From Elioraea sp. (GTDB lineage Bacteria; Pseudomonadota; Alphaproteobacteria; Acetobacterales; Acetobacteraceae), in NCBI RefSeq assembly GCF_022842375.1, contig NZ_JALHPR010000014.1, positions 1 to 64,000 on the forward strand: a stretch of 64,000 nt of DNA. The letters are read 5' to 3'. Of this stretch, positions 1-7,509 are shown piece after piece; position 1 is the stretch's first letter; every line of letters begins with the position of its first letter. The notes under the pieces were generated by a model. The model worked only from the letters and a program-made list of their open reading frames with translations, did not search any database and was not told the origin of the DNA. A program made the translations under genes and the position numbers.

Positions 1-1118
1 CCGCGATCGCGCGCGAACGCGAGGCCTGGGCCGGCCGCGCCGCTGGTGCCGGCACGCGCGGGGCGGAACTTGCAGCACGCCGCACCGAGGCCGAGCAGGA
101 GGCGGCTGCGCTGGTCGACGCGCCGGGGCGGCTCGCCGTCGCACGCAGCGAGGCGCAGACGCTGCTCGCCTCCACCGAGGCAGCGCGCAACACCTCCGCC
201 GACATGCTCAACCGCGCCGAGCAGGAGGCGAGCGTCTCGGGCCGCGCGATGCGCGAGACCGAGGCTGCGCTGGCACTTGCCCGCGAATCCCGCGTCCGCG
301 CCGAAGGGGCCGTGACGCAGGCCGAGGCCACCGCCACCGACCTCGCGCGCGACCTCGTCGAACGACTCGGGCTGACGGTCGAGGCGCTGCTGCGGGACGT
401 GCCGGTGGCCGAGCCCTATGCCGAGGCGGAGCAGACGGCGGCGAGGAAGCTCGAGCGCCTGACGCGCGAGCGTGACCAGATGGGCCCCGTCAACCTCGCC
501 GCCGAGCGCGAGGCGGAGGAGGTCGAGCAGCGCATCGCCACGCTGCACGCCGAGCGCGATGACCTGACGGCCGCGATCGCCAAGCTGCGCGGGGCGATCG
601 GGGCGCTGAACCGCGAGGGGCGCGAGCGGCTGATGGCCTGCTTCGCCGAGGTCGACCGCCACTTCCAGGACCTGTTCACGCGCCTGTTCGGCGGCGGGGC
701 GGCACACCTGAAGATGGTCGACTCGGACGATCCGCTCGAGGCCGGCCTCGAGATCATGGCCTCCCCGCCAGGCAAGAAGCTGACGACGCTGAGCCTGCTG
801 TCGGGCGGCGAGCAGGCGCTCACGGCGCTTTCCCTCATCTTCGCGGTGTTCCTCACCAACCCAGCGCCGATCTGCGTGCTGGACGAGGTGGACGCACCGC
901 TCGACGACGCGAATGTCGGCCGCTTCTGCGGCATGCTGGACGAGATCGCGAGGCAGACCGGCACGCGCTTCCTCGTCGTCACGCACCACCGCCTGACCAT
1001 GGCGCGGATGGACCGGCTCTACGGCGTGACGATGCCCGAGCGCGGCATCTCCCGCCTCGTCTCGGTCGATCTCACGGTCGCTGAGGGCTTCGTCGCCCCA
1101 CCGATGGCGGCGGAGTAA
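1..1118 (+). CDS. smc: Chromosome segregation protein SMC, C-terminal part (5' end outside window)
   Basis: The reading frame is open from the first bases of the window (codons from base 3), so this is the 3' part of a longer gene; about 371 residues are present. The first third is charged, Ala/Glu/Arg-rich helical sequence, as expected for the returning coiled-coil arm. The C-terminal ATPase half carries the ABC signature [14 protein letters not shown] (about 793-840) and a Walker B/D-loop [11 protein letters not shown] (about 876-910), followed by a D-rich helix and the [15 protein letters not shown] switch region. These are diagnostic of the SMC head rather than RecN or SbcC. SMC dimers with ScpA/ScpB condense and segregate the chromosome. 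The next plus-strand operon is atp; the intervening minus-strand gene ends 4 bases after the smc stop. Confidence 0.95.
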   Translation, partial: AIAREREAWAGRAAGAGTRGAELAARRTEAEQEAAALVDAPGRLAVARSEAQTLLASTEAARNTSADMLNRAEQEASVSGRAMRETEAALALARESRVRAEGAVTQAEATATDLARDLVERLGLTVEALLRDVPVAEPYAEAEQTAARKLERLTRERDQMGPVNLAAEREAEEVEQRIATLHAERDDLTAAIAKLRGAIGALNREGRERLMACFAEVDRHFQDLFTRLFGGGAAHLKMVDSDDPLEAGLEIMASPPGKKLTTLSLLSGGEQALTALSLIFAVFLTNPAPICVLDEVDAPLDDANVGRFCGMLDEIARQTGTRFLVVTHHRLTMARMDRLYGVTMPERGISRLVSVDLTVAEGFVAPPMAAE

Positions 1119-1122
1119 CCCG

Positions 1123-1740
1123 TCAAGGCTTCGCGATCGTCGCCTTCATCGTCGCCACCTGGGCAGGTGTGAAGCCCAGCCTGACATCGTTGGCCAGCCG
1201 CAGATACTGCTTGCGGTCGGCCAGCGTCTGGCCTTTCCAGGCGAACATGATGTCGTCCTTCGCCTGGACATGGCCGACGCCCAGTTGGTGGCCAAGTTCA
1301 TGGGCGATGAAGCAGGCGAAGACGTTGGTTGCCGAGATCGTCGCCCCGCCGAGCAGTTCGCCGATCCAGGAGCCGATCACACCTTCGAAGATGTAGCCCG
1401 TCACGGGGCGGTTGGCGTCCGCCGCGCGTCGGTTGAAGGGCCCGAGCTTGGTTCGCCCCAGCCCCTCGGCAGAGACGCCGCCGATGTCAGGATCTGCGTT
1501 CCAGGCGAAATCGGCCTTGAGGAATCTGTCGCTGCCCGTTCCGTCCCCCAGCCGGATAAAGACGGCATCGCCAAGCGGCGCGAACAGCGCTCGCACCGCC
1601 TCGCACAGCTTCGCGGGCCTGCCCAAGTCGCTGCTGAACACCGGGCCGCGGACGATCAGTCCGCTGGCTCTGTCCTGCATCACCTGCTCGAGTGCGGCAA
1701 GCTCGGCGAGGTCGAGATGGATGTAAAGAGGGGCGGGCAT
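1123..1740 (-). CDS. Small metzincin-like zinc metalloprotease, putative
   Basis: A 205-residue protein with a full extended zinc-binding motif HELGHQLGVGH (His147, Glu148, His151, His157), followed by DDIMFA, where Met165 could form the Met-turn. This HExxHxxGxxH pattern defines metzincin proteases. No secretion signal, RTX repeats or propeptide is visible, so it may act in the cytoplasm or leave by an unrecognised route. The start at 1740 is chosen because GGAGAA lies 6-11 bases upstream; an upstream in-frame ATG at 1818 would add a basic, low-complexity stretch. It is divergent from atpI and convergent with smc. I do not recognise a named subfamily and the substrate is unknown. Confidence 0.75.
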   Translation of the reverse strand: MPAPLYIHLDLAELAALEQVMQDRASGLIVRGPVFSSDLGRPAKLCEAVRALFAPLGDAVFIRLGDGTGSDRFLKADFAWNADPDIGGVSAEGLGRTKLGPFNRRAADANRPVTGYIFEGVIGSWIGELLGGATISATNVFACFIAHELGHQLGVGHVQAKDDIMFAWKGQTLADRKQYLRLANDVRLGFTPAQVATMKATIAKP

Positions 1741-1885
1741 GGTATTCTCCGGCGATGGGCGTGACGATCGCAGCGAGGGTCGCGCCTCTTGCCTGCGATC
1801 GCGTGTGACAGGCCGCACGCGGGGCTGCGATCATGACGGCCGCGGCGCATCGAGCATGATCCGCCGCAGCGCAGCACGCAGTTTC

Positions 1886-1914
1886 TTGACACCCCCCTGC
1901 CCGGCGGCTAGGTA
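1886..1914 (+). promoter_or_regulatory. Putative sigma-70 type promoter of the atp operon
   Basis: A perfect -35 hexamer TTGACA at 1886-1891 is followed after 17 bases by TAGGTA at 1909-1914, a fair -10. It lies 47 bases upstream of the atpI start in the divergent gap with the protease gene. No other equally good promoter is visible in this gap. Transcription start is not known. Confidence 0.55.
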
Positions 1915-1960
1915 GCCCGCGCCTTCCGGGCGGCGCTTCCGCCGAACGAAGGAGCATGGG

Positions 1961-2275
1961 TTGGACGATCCGGACAAACGCGCGCCGGGCGACGCCGCGA
2001 AGGATGCCTCGTTCGAGGCACGACTTGCAGCGGCGCGTGCGAAGCAGGGCCTCGACAGGCCCGAGAACGCAGGTCGTCAGGCAGGCAGCCCCTGGGGCCT
2101 TGGCCTTCGTGCCGGGCTCGAGGTGGCTTCGGCCCTCGTGGTCGGCGTCGGGCTTGGGCTCGCGGCCGACTGGTGGGCCGGAACCCGCCCCCTGTTCCTC
2201 GTCGCGGGATTGTTCCTGGGCGGTGCGGCGGGCGTGACGAACGTCTACCGGCTGATGCTGGGACGGCGAAGGTAG
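1961..2275 (+). CDS. atpI: F0F1 ATP synthase assembly protein AtpI
   Basis: A 104-residue protein with a charged, Ala/Lys/Arg-rich N-terminus and two hydrophobic helices (about residues 49-68 and 76-96), with a GLGLAADWWAG turn. This is the layout of the alphaproteobacterial AtpI family, which helps assemble the c-ring. It is the first gene of the F0 operon. The start is a TTG at 1961 placed behind AAGGAG (1949-1954); an ATG five bases earlier is in another frame that gives no family match. Position and topology support the call more than conserved residues do. Confidence 0.85.
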   Translation: MDDPDKRAPGDAAKDASFEARLAAARAKQGLDRPENAGRQAGSPWGLGLRAGLEVASALVVGVGLGLAADWWAGTRPLFLVAGLFLGGAAGVTNVYRLMLGRRR

Positions 2276-2337
2276 AAGGGTCAGGTCAACGCGCCGGCGC
2301 CATGGGGTGCCGGCGATGATGACTGCCGGGGGGCGTG

Positions 2338-3075
2338 ATGGCGGTTGAAGGCAAGACGATCGATGCGCTGAGCCAGTTCGAGCTCACGCCCATCGTTGCC
2401 GGCTTCACCAACAGCAATCTCTACATGCTGATCGCGGGTGTCGCGATCTCGGCGCTCATGGTGCTCGGCATGCAGCCGCGCGCGCGCGTTCCCGGCCGCC
2501 TGCAGGGCCTCGCCGAGGTCTCCTACCAGTTCGTGCACGGGATGGTCGATGAGCAGGTCGGGCATGAGGGGCGGAAGTTCTTCCCCTTCGTGTTCACGCT
2601 CTTCATGTTCGTGCTGTTCGGCAACCTGCTCGGCATGGTGCCGTACTCGTTCACCTTCACGAGCCACATCGCGGTGACGTTCACGCTCGCGCTCGTGGTG
2701 TTCATCCTGATCACCGCGGTGGCGCTGGCCATCCACGGCATGAAGTTCTTCGGCTACTTCTTCCCCGAGGGCGCGCCGATCGCGCTCGCGCCGATCATCA
2801 TCCCGGTCGAGATCATCTCCTACCTCTCCCGCGTGGTGAGCCTCTCGGTGCGTCTGTTCGCCAACATGGTCGCCGGGCACGTCATGCTGAAGGTGTTCGC
2901 CACCTTCGTGGTGCTGCTCGGCAGCCTGGGCGGCATCGGCATCATCGGTGCCGCCGCCCCGCTCGCGCTCAACGTCGCACTGGTCGGGTTCGAGTTCCTC
3001 GTCGCCTTCCTGCAGGCCTATGTGTTCGCCATCCTGACCTGCATCTACCTGCACGACGCCGTCCACCTGCACTGA
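2338..3075 (+). CDS. atpB: ATP synthase F0 subunit a
   Basis: A 245-residue membrane protein that forms the proton half-channels facing the c-ring. The family hallmark SLSVRLFANMVAGH is present, with the essential stator arginine at about residue 172. The C-terminal pair of helices (LVGFEFLVAFLQAYVFAILT) and the ending YLHDAVHLH are typical. The ATG at 2338 is preceded by a GTG in frame at 2335; a GGGGGG-type ribosome site sits just upstream of both. It follows atpI after about 60 bases and precedes atpE. Confidence 0.97.
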   Translation: MAVEGKTIDALSQFELTPIVAGFTNSNLYMLIAGVAISALMVLGMQPRARVPGRLQGLAEVSYQFVHGMVDEQVGHEGRKFFPFVFTLFMFVLFGNLLGMVPYSFTFTSHIAVTFTLALVVFILITAVALAIHGMKFFGYFFPEGAPIALAPIIIPVEIISYLSRVVSLSVRLFANMVAGHVMLKVFATFVVLLGSLGGIGIIGAAAPLALNVALVGFEFLVAFLQAYVFAILTCIYLHDAVHLH

Positions 3076-3162
3076 ACCCCACCTGCACTGCAACAACGGC
3101 CCGTCAGTCACTCGTTCAGCCACCTCGCAACACTCTTCGCTCTCAAGGAAAGGGATACTCAG

Positions 3163-3387
3163 ATGGAAGTCGCCGCCGCGAAGGCCCTCGGGGCCGGTAT
3201 TGCTGTCATCGCGCTGTTCGGCGTGGGTCTCGGCATCGGCAACATCTTCTCGTCGCTGATCACCGCGGTGGCACGCAACCCGGCCGCCCGCGACGCGGTG
3301 TTCCCGATCGGCATTCTCGGCTTCGCGCTCACGGAAGCCGTCGCGCTGTTCGCGCTGCTGATCGCCTTCCTGATCCTTTTCGCCTGA
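3163..3387 (+). CDS. atpE: ATP synthase F0 subunit c
   Basis: A 74-residue hairpin of two membrane helices. The polar loop ARNPAARD and the proton-carrying carboxylate Glu58 in [12 protein letters not shown] are both present. The subunit forms the rotating c-ring. A strong Shine-Dalgarno stretch AAGGAAAGGG (3145-3154) precedes the ATG, and a 12-bp stem-loop lies directly behind the gene. Both fit the high expression that ring stoichiometry requires. Confidence 0.97.
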   Translation: MEVAAAKALGAGIAVIALFGVGLGIGNIFSSLITAVARNPAARDAVFPIGILGFALTEAVALFALLIAFLILFA

Positions 3388-3409
3388 TCCTGGTCGCCTG
3401 ATCCTGCCG

Positions 3410-3441
3410 CCCGCGTGGCGCGCCATTGGGCGCCACGCGGG
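3410..3441 (+). promoter_or_regulatory. Intercistronic stem-loop between atpE and atpF'
   Basis: A perfect 12-bp inverted repeat: CCCGCGTGGCGC at 3410-3421 pairs with GCGCCACGCGGG at 3430-3441 around an 8-base loop. No T-tract follows, so it is not a normal intrinsic terminator. A transcript barrier protecting the atpE 3' end, or a processing site, is more likely. Confidence 0.6.
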
Positions 3442-3487
3442 ACCGGCGCGGATGGGGCGGGCCATCGATCGCGACCGGGAGGTTCGG

Positions 3488-3991
3488 ATGCCGCAGCTCG
3501 ATTTCGCCAACCCGCTGGTGCTCACCCAGGTGCTCTGGCTCCTGGTGATTTTCGGCGCGCTCTACGTGCTCCTGTCGAAGGTGGCTCTGCCGCCCATCGC
3601 ACGGGTGCTCGCGGACCGGGAGGCGGCGATCACCGCCGACCTCGAGACCGCGCGCGCGCTGAAGGCTGACGCCGATGCCGCAATCGCCGCGCAGGAGAAG
3701 GCCGGGCAGAAGGCACGCGCCGAGGCGCAGGCCGCACTGCGGGCTGCCGTCGATGCGGCGAAGGCCGAGGCCGTGAAGGCGGAGGCCGATCTCGGCTCAC
3801 GGCTCGCGGCAGACCTTGCCGCGGCGGAGGCGCGCATCACCGCAGCCAAGGACCAGGCGCTCGGTGCCGTGCGCACCATCGCCGCCGAGGCAGCGGCGGA
3901 AGCGACCGCCAAGCTCACCGGGCTGATGCCGGATGCGGGCGCGGTGGTCGCTGCCGTCGATGCAGCACTCGCCGCCGGCCAGCGGCGCTGA
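3488..3991 (+). CDS. atpF': ATP synthase F0 subunit b' (AtpF'/AtpG)
   Basis: A 167-residue stator subunit. One N-terminal membrane helix (about residues 6-30, LVLTQVLWLLVIFGALYVLL) is followed by a long Ala/Glu/Lys-rich helix that would dimerise with subunit b and reach the F1 head. Two b-type genes in tandem (b' then b) are usual in photosynthetic bacteria and Alphaproteobacteria. The ATG at 3488 is chosen over an in-frame ATG at 3452 because GGGAGG lies just upstream and residue 1 then leads directly into the membrane anchor. Confidence 0.93.
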   Translation: MPQLDFANPLVLTQVLWLLVIFGALYVLLSKVALPPIARVLADREAAITADLETARALKADADAAIAAQEKAGQKARAEAQAALRAAVDAAKAEAVKAEADLGSRLAADLAAAEARITAAKDQALGAVRTIAAEAAAEATAKLTGLMPDAGAVVAAVDAALAAGQRR

Positions 3992-4013
3992 GCGGAACGA
4001 AGGGGCGAACACC

Positions 4014-4493
4014 ATGTCTGATCCGAAATTCTGGGTCGCGATCTCCTTCGTCATCTTCATTGCGCTGGCGTGGAAGCCGCTGATCGGCCGTTTCCTCAGC
4101 GGGCTCGATGCACGCTCCGCCCGCATCAAGGCGGAGATCGACGAAGCGCAGCGGCTTCGCACCGAGGCCGAGGCGATGCTGAAGCGCGCCGAGGCTGCGC
4201 GGGCCGATGCCGAGAAGGAGGCAGCCGCCCTTCTTGCCCATGCCCGCGAGGAGGCGGCGCGCGTGACGGAGGCAGCCCGCGTCGAGCTCGACGTCGCGCT
4301 GAAGCGGCGCGAGAAGATGGCGCTCGACCGCATCGCCGCGGCCGAAGCCGAGGCCGCCGCCGCAGTGCGCAACGCAGCGGCCGATGTCGCGATCGCTGCC
4401 GCGCGGAACCTGATCGCGTCGGGGCTGACGCAGGACGGCCACGCCTCGCTGGTCGACGCCGCGATCGCCGACATTCCCCAGAAGTTGCACTGA
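4014..4493 (+). CDS. atpF: ATP synthase F0 subunit b
   Basis: A 159-residue protein with an N-terminal membrane anchor (FWVAISFVIFIALAWKPLIG), then continuous heptad-like Ala/Glu/Arg helix and a short C-terminal segment. It is the second stator b subunit. GAAGGGG lies before the ATG at 4014; the gap from atpF' is 22 bases. It ends the F0 operon and is followed by a strong terminator. F1 genes are absent, as expected for the split alphaproteobacterial arrangement. Confidence 0.95.
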   Translation: MSDPKFWVAISFVIFIALAWKPLIGRFLSGLDARSARIKAEIDEAQRLRTEAEAMLKRAEAARADAEKEAAALLAHAREEAARVTEAARVELDVALKRREKMALDRIAAAEAEAAAAVRNAAADVAIAAARNLIASGLTQDGHASLVDAAIADIPQKLH

Positions 4494-4518
4494 CCTTTTT
4501 CCCCGATCGGCTGCGTTG

Positions 4519-4552
4519 ACGCCCCGGCATCGTCCGGGGCGTTTGCGTTTGC
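4519..4552 (+). terminator. Intrinsic terminator of the F0 atp operon
   Basis: A perfect 9-bp stem (ACGCCCCGG at 4519-4527, CCGGGGCGT at 4534-4542) with a 6-base loop is followed by a T-rich tail, GTTTGCGTTTG. It begins 26 bases after the atpF stop. A closely similar terminator occurs at 7354-7380. Confidence 0.8.
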
Positions 4553-4688
4553 ACCGTTGTACTCGCGAATGCACGTCTCTACCTGGCGCATCTCCTTCGT
4601 TGCGCAAAGATCCTTGCGTTGCGATACCGTTCTGCTACCGTATTGGGAACGAAGACAGGAGACTTCAACCTGAAGGGAGGGGTGGACG

Positions 4689-6416
4689 TTGGCCGATCCA
4701 TTCAGCGCGCTGCGACAAGGTGCGGAACTCGCCAGCACCGTGTCCATGGCCATCCCGCCGCCCGCCGGCCCCTTCGTCATGGTCGGCCTGCAGATCTTCG
4801 CGATGCTGCTGCCGACACCGCCGGCGCCAGACAAGGACAAGATCATTCTCGACGCCATTGCCGCGCTGCCGGACCAGATCGGCAACGCGGCAAGCCTCGG
4901 CGCTGCCAAGGCCCGGCTCGCGGCGATCAAGAGTGGCGTCGACCTCGTGCTGCGCGACTGGGAATCGGCCAAGGGGTCGGACTACGAGGCGAATGCCCTC
5001 GCCAAGGCGAAGAACAGCTTCAATGCCATGCTGCAGGTCGGGACCGACCCGGTGAAGGAACTGAACGGCCTTCTCGATGTCGCCATCGCCGACGCGGCGG
5101 GCTACGCGGCCGGGGTGGCGGCAGTGTCGGCCTACATGAACCTCCTGCTTGGCCTCGTCATCGCCCGCAAGGTCATCGTCGAACTGTCTGGCGGCATCGT
5201 TGCGGTCCTGGCAAAGCGGACGCGCAGGGGCGATCGAAGCGCGGCTGCTGAACTGCGCAAGGCAAAAGGCGACCTTCGTGCCGACTACGACGATCTCGTG
5301 AATTTCGTCAACCAGTACTGTGGTCCTGATGGCGACGAGCGAAAGACGTGCGAGGCGTTCATCGCGGCCCTCAGGAAGAAGCGATCAGACGTCCTTGAGG
5401 TGAAGACGGATGGTTCGAATTCGTACTGGGTTTTTTCGCACTCCGAAGAGTCACACTACATTCTCGATCCAATCATCAGCGACCAGAAGCAGCACATGGA
5501 AACGGATGAACTCCGTTTCCATCCGCTTCCTCCTGGCTCGACGCGCGGTAACCCGCAACCGTATTGGATCTGCAAGCTAAGCAGCGTGCAGGCCGCGCTC
5601 GAAGGCTACAGGAACACCGTGCTGGCGCAGTTCGACACCGACATGGCCAGTGTCAGGAAGATCTATGCACAGCTCCACGACCAGGTGGACCAGGCGAGTG
5701 ATCTCGCACCGCAGCCTCCGCGCTCCGCCATCAGCGTTGCCTGGACCGACGTCGGCGTCGCCGGTTATTGGAACGTGGCGAAGGGAAACGCCGTCGCCTG
5801 GGGGGTGCAGTTCCAGCACGGTGACAAGACCAGCCCGATCGTCTGGTCGCCCTGGGAAGCCTCGCCGGGCGGCACGGCTGTGCCACGCCTGACCGTGCCG
5901 TGCGACGAGACGACGGCAAGGCTTACCCAGACGCGCGTCGTGTACAGGATCGTGCGTGAGAGTAAGCCTCCCTCTCCGTTGCCACCGACACACGAGCCGC
6001 CCGACGAGGCAGAGGTGGCGCTGATGCTGCCCGACAACGTCACCGAGCGCGTCATCGACACCGTCCTTGACGCAACGCTCGGCCTGCCGCCGGTCCCGGC
6101 GTTGCCGCCGCTCGTACCGCCTCCGGTGGCAGTCGTGCCGCCAAAGGCCCCGCCACCACAGGCAACCGGCGCGTCGGCCGGCGCCGGCAAGCGGTACTGC
6201 TTCGCCTACTGCGACGCAGACGGTAAGGGCGAATCACCCATCGGCCCCGAGACGGACTGGCTCGACGTGCCTAGCGGAGCCTCTCTCCTGCTCGCGATCG
6301 GCCCGAACGACCTCAAGCCCCGCCTCTATGCGCGCGGCCGGGCTGACACGAAGCCATCCCCATCGCAGGGCGAACTCAAGGAAGGCGACCAGTTCTGGAC
6401 CTGGACCTGTCCGTGA
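4689..6416 (+). CDS. Unknown protein, helical N-terminal domain and beta-type C-terminal domains; possible pore-former
   Basis: A 575-residue protein I cannot assign to a named family. Residues 20-42 are hydrophobic; 50-115 are amphipathic helix. Residues 133-175 form a long hydrophobic stretch (AAVSAYMNLLLGLVIARKVI), and 180-235 are charged helix. Residues 240-300 and 345-425 look beta-rich and Trp-rich. A Pro-rich linker (about 465-492) leads to a Cys- and Trp-containing C-terminal domain (500-575). A bundle with a buried hydrophobic helix followed by beta domains recalls three-domain pore-forming toxins such as Cry domain I; this is a layout resemblance only, not a match. No signal peptide is evident. 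The start is TTG at 4689 behind AGGGAGGGG. It is probably co-transcribed with the next gene, 16 bases downstream. Confidence 0.6.
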   Translation: MADPFSALRQGAELASTVSMAIPPPAGPFVMVGLQIFAMLLPTPPAPDKDKIILDAIAALPDQIGNAASLGAAKARLAAIKSGVDLVLRDWESAKGSDYEANALAKAKNSFNAMLQVGTDPVKELNGLLDVAIADAAGYAAGVAAVSAYMNLLLGLVIARKVIVELSGGIVAVLAKRTRRGDRSAAAELRKAKGDLRADYDDLVNFVNQYCGPDGDERKTCEAFIAALRKKRSDVLEVKTDGSNSYWVFSHSEESHYILDPIISDQKQHMETDELRFHPLPPGSTRGNPQPYWICKLSSVQAALEGYRNTVLAQFDTDMASVRKIYAQLHDQVDQASDLAPQPPRSAISVAWTDVGVAGYWNVAKGNAVAWGVQFQHGDKTSPIVWSPWEASPGGTAVPRLTVPCDETTARLTQTRVVYRIVRESKPPSPLPPTHEPPDEAEVALMLPDNVTERVIDTVLDATLGLPPVPALPPLVPPPVAVVPPKAPPPQATGASAGAGKRYCFAYCDADGKGESPIGPETDWLDVPSGASLLLAIGPNDLKPRLYARGRADTKPSPSQGELKEGDQFWTWTCP

Positions 6417-6432
6417 AAGCAGGAGGCAGAAA

Positions 6433-7302
6433 ATGGCAATTGAACGCGAAGTCAAGTTCGAGGAAGAGCCCAAGACCGAGGAAGAAGCCAATGAGCGAAT
6501 TGGAGAAGAGGAAGATAAGCTCCGCGAGATCAGGTCACGCCAGACCGTCGAGCTCACAAGGCGGATGACCGAACTTTCGCAGAAGGTCTCCGAGCTCAGC
6601 GACAAGCTTGGCAAGTCGACCCTCATCGCGCCGGAGATGGACGAGGTTCGGAGCAAGCCCGTCCGCGACCCGGTCGAGAAAGCCGCAAAACCAAAGAGGT
6701 CCGAGACAAAGGATAAAGCCGAAAAAAAGGTCAAGGAAATCCTTGATAGCGACGAGAACAACAAGAAGGATTCCGAGCCAGACAATAAGAAGCCGGCCGA
6801 TCAAAAAGAGTGGGCGGGCTCGAAGTTCATGTACCTCGTCACCGGCCTGACGCTATTCGGTCCCATGCTGATGCAGATGTTCGAGGGGTTGTACAAGGCG
6901 ATGACCGGCAAGTCACTCGATGGCCTCGGCCTGCCTGACGAGGTGACGGCGAAGCTGATGGCGTTCGCGGCAGAGAAGAAAGCGGAGACATCAGAAGCCT
7001 ACTGGAAGGATATCGCTGACTACATCGCGAAGTCGCCGAACGCAACGAGCGCCGACCTGATCATGCTCCTGCAATTCATCGTCAAGACGAACCCTCTCAC
7101 CATGCCGTTCATGTGGTCGAGCTTCGAGGACGCCGGCAACATGGCGCTCGAGCTTGCGCCACAGTACACGGCCGATCGGACGAAGTTCTTCACTGGCCTT
7201 GCGACGCTCAAGACCAAGGACAAACGGCCGCTGCCGCGCGCGACGGCCGCCGGCGTGGCACAGAACGCGATCGCGCTGACCCTGGTCACGCCGACGGCAT
7301 GA
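6433..7302 (+). CDS. Unknown coiled-coil protein with one hydrophobic helix; partner of preceding gene
   Basis: A 289-residue protein with no family I recognise. Residues 1-60 are very acidic/basic with heptad-like spacing and probably coiled coil. Residues 70-128 are a Lys/Glu/Asp-rich, likely disordered linker. Residues 131-157 (FMYLVTGLTLFGPMLMQMF) are hydrophobic and could span or enter a membrane; 160-289 are mixed helix. A textbook AGGAGG lies 8 bases before the ATG at 6433. Base use is unlike the neighbours: bases 6721-6780 hold 26 G+C of 60, against roughly 70% around it, which suggests acquisition or a relaxed linker. It sits directly behind the 575-residue gene and before a terminator, so the two probably form one unit. 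Confidence 0.6.
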   Translation: MAIEREVKFEEEPKTEEEANERIGEEEDKLREIRSRQTVELTRRMTELSQKVSELSDKLGKSTLIAPEMDEVRSKPVRDPVEKAAKPKRSETKDKAEKKVKEILDSDENNKKDSEPDNKKPADQKEWAGSKFMYLVTGLTLFGPMLMQMFEGLYKAMTGKSLDGLGLPDEVTAKLMAFAAEKKAETSEAYWKDIADYIAKSPNATSADLIMLLQFIVKTNPLTMPFMWSSFEDAGNMALELAPQYTADRTKFFTGLATLKTKDKRPLPRATAAGVAQNAIALTLVTPTA

Positions 7303-7353
7303 CGGGCAGCCACAAAGCCTGACTGTTGGGAACCATCGTTTGGTTGCGTCTAC

Positions 7354-7380
7354 GCCCCGGCACTGCCGGGGCATTTTCGT
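7354..7380 (+). terminator. Intrinsic terminator of the two-gene module
   Basis: An 8-bp stem (GCCCCGGC 7354-7361 with GCCGGGGC 7365-7372) on a 3-base loop is followed by ATTTTCGTT. It closes the 4689-7302 unit and resembles the atp terminator at 4519 in sequence as well as form. Confidence 0.75.
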
Positions 7381-7509
7381 TCGTGAAATGAAATGCGGCC
7401 GCGGCAGGTTTTCGCGTGGAGGCTTGCCTCTGCCCCCGCCTCTCTTCATCGTTGCGCCAACGGGGGCGGCGGCATCGGTCGCGCGGCTCGGCAACGGGAG
7501 ACATCGACG

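Noticed and set aside
3410-3441. Terminator after atpE
   Set aside because: No T-tract, and the operon continues; described as a regulatory stem-loop instead.
2281-3525. 414-codon minus-strand frame opposite atpB and atpE
   Set aside because: Arg/Asp/Glu/His-rich composition is that of an antisense shadow in G+C-rich DNA; atpB and atpE are unmistakable.
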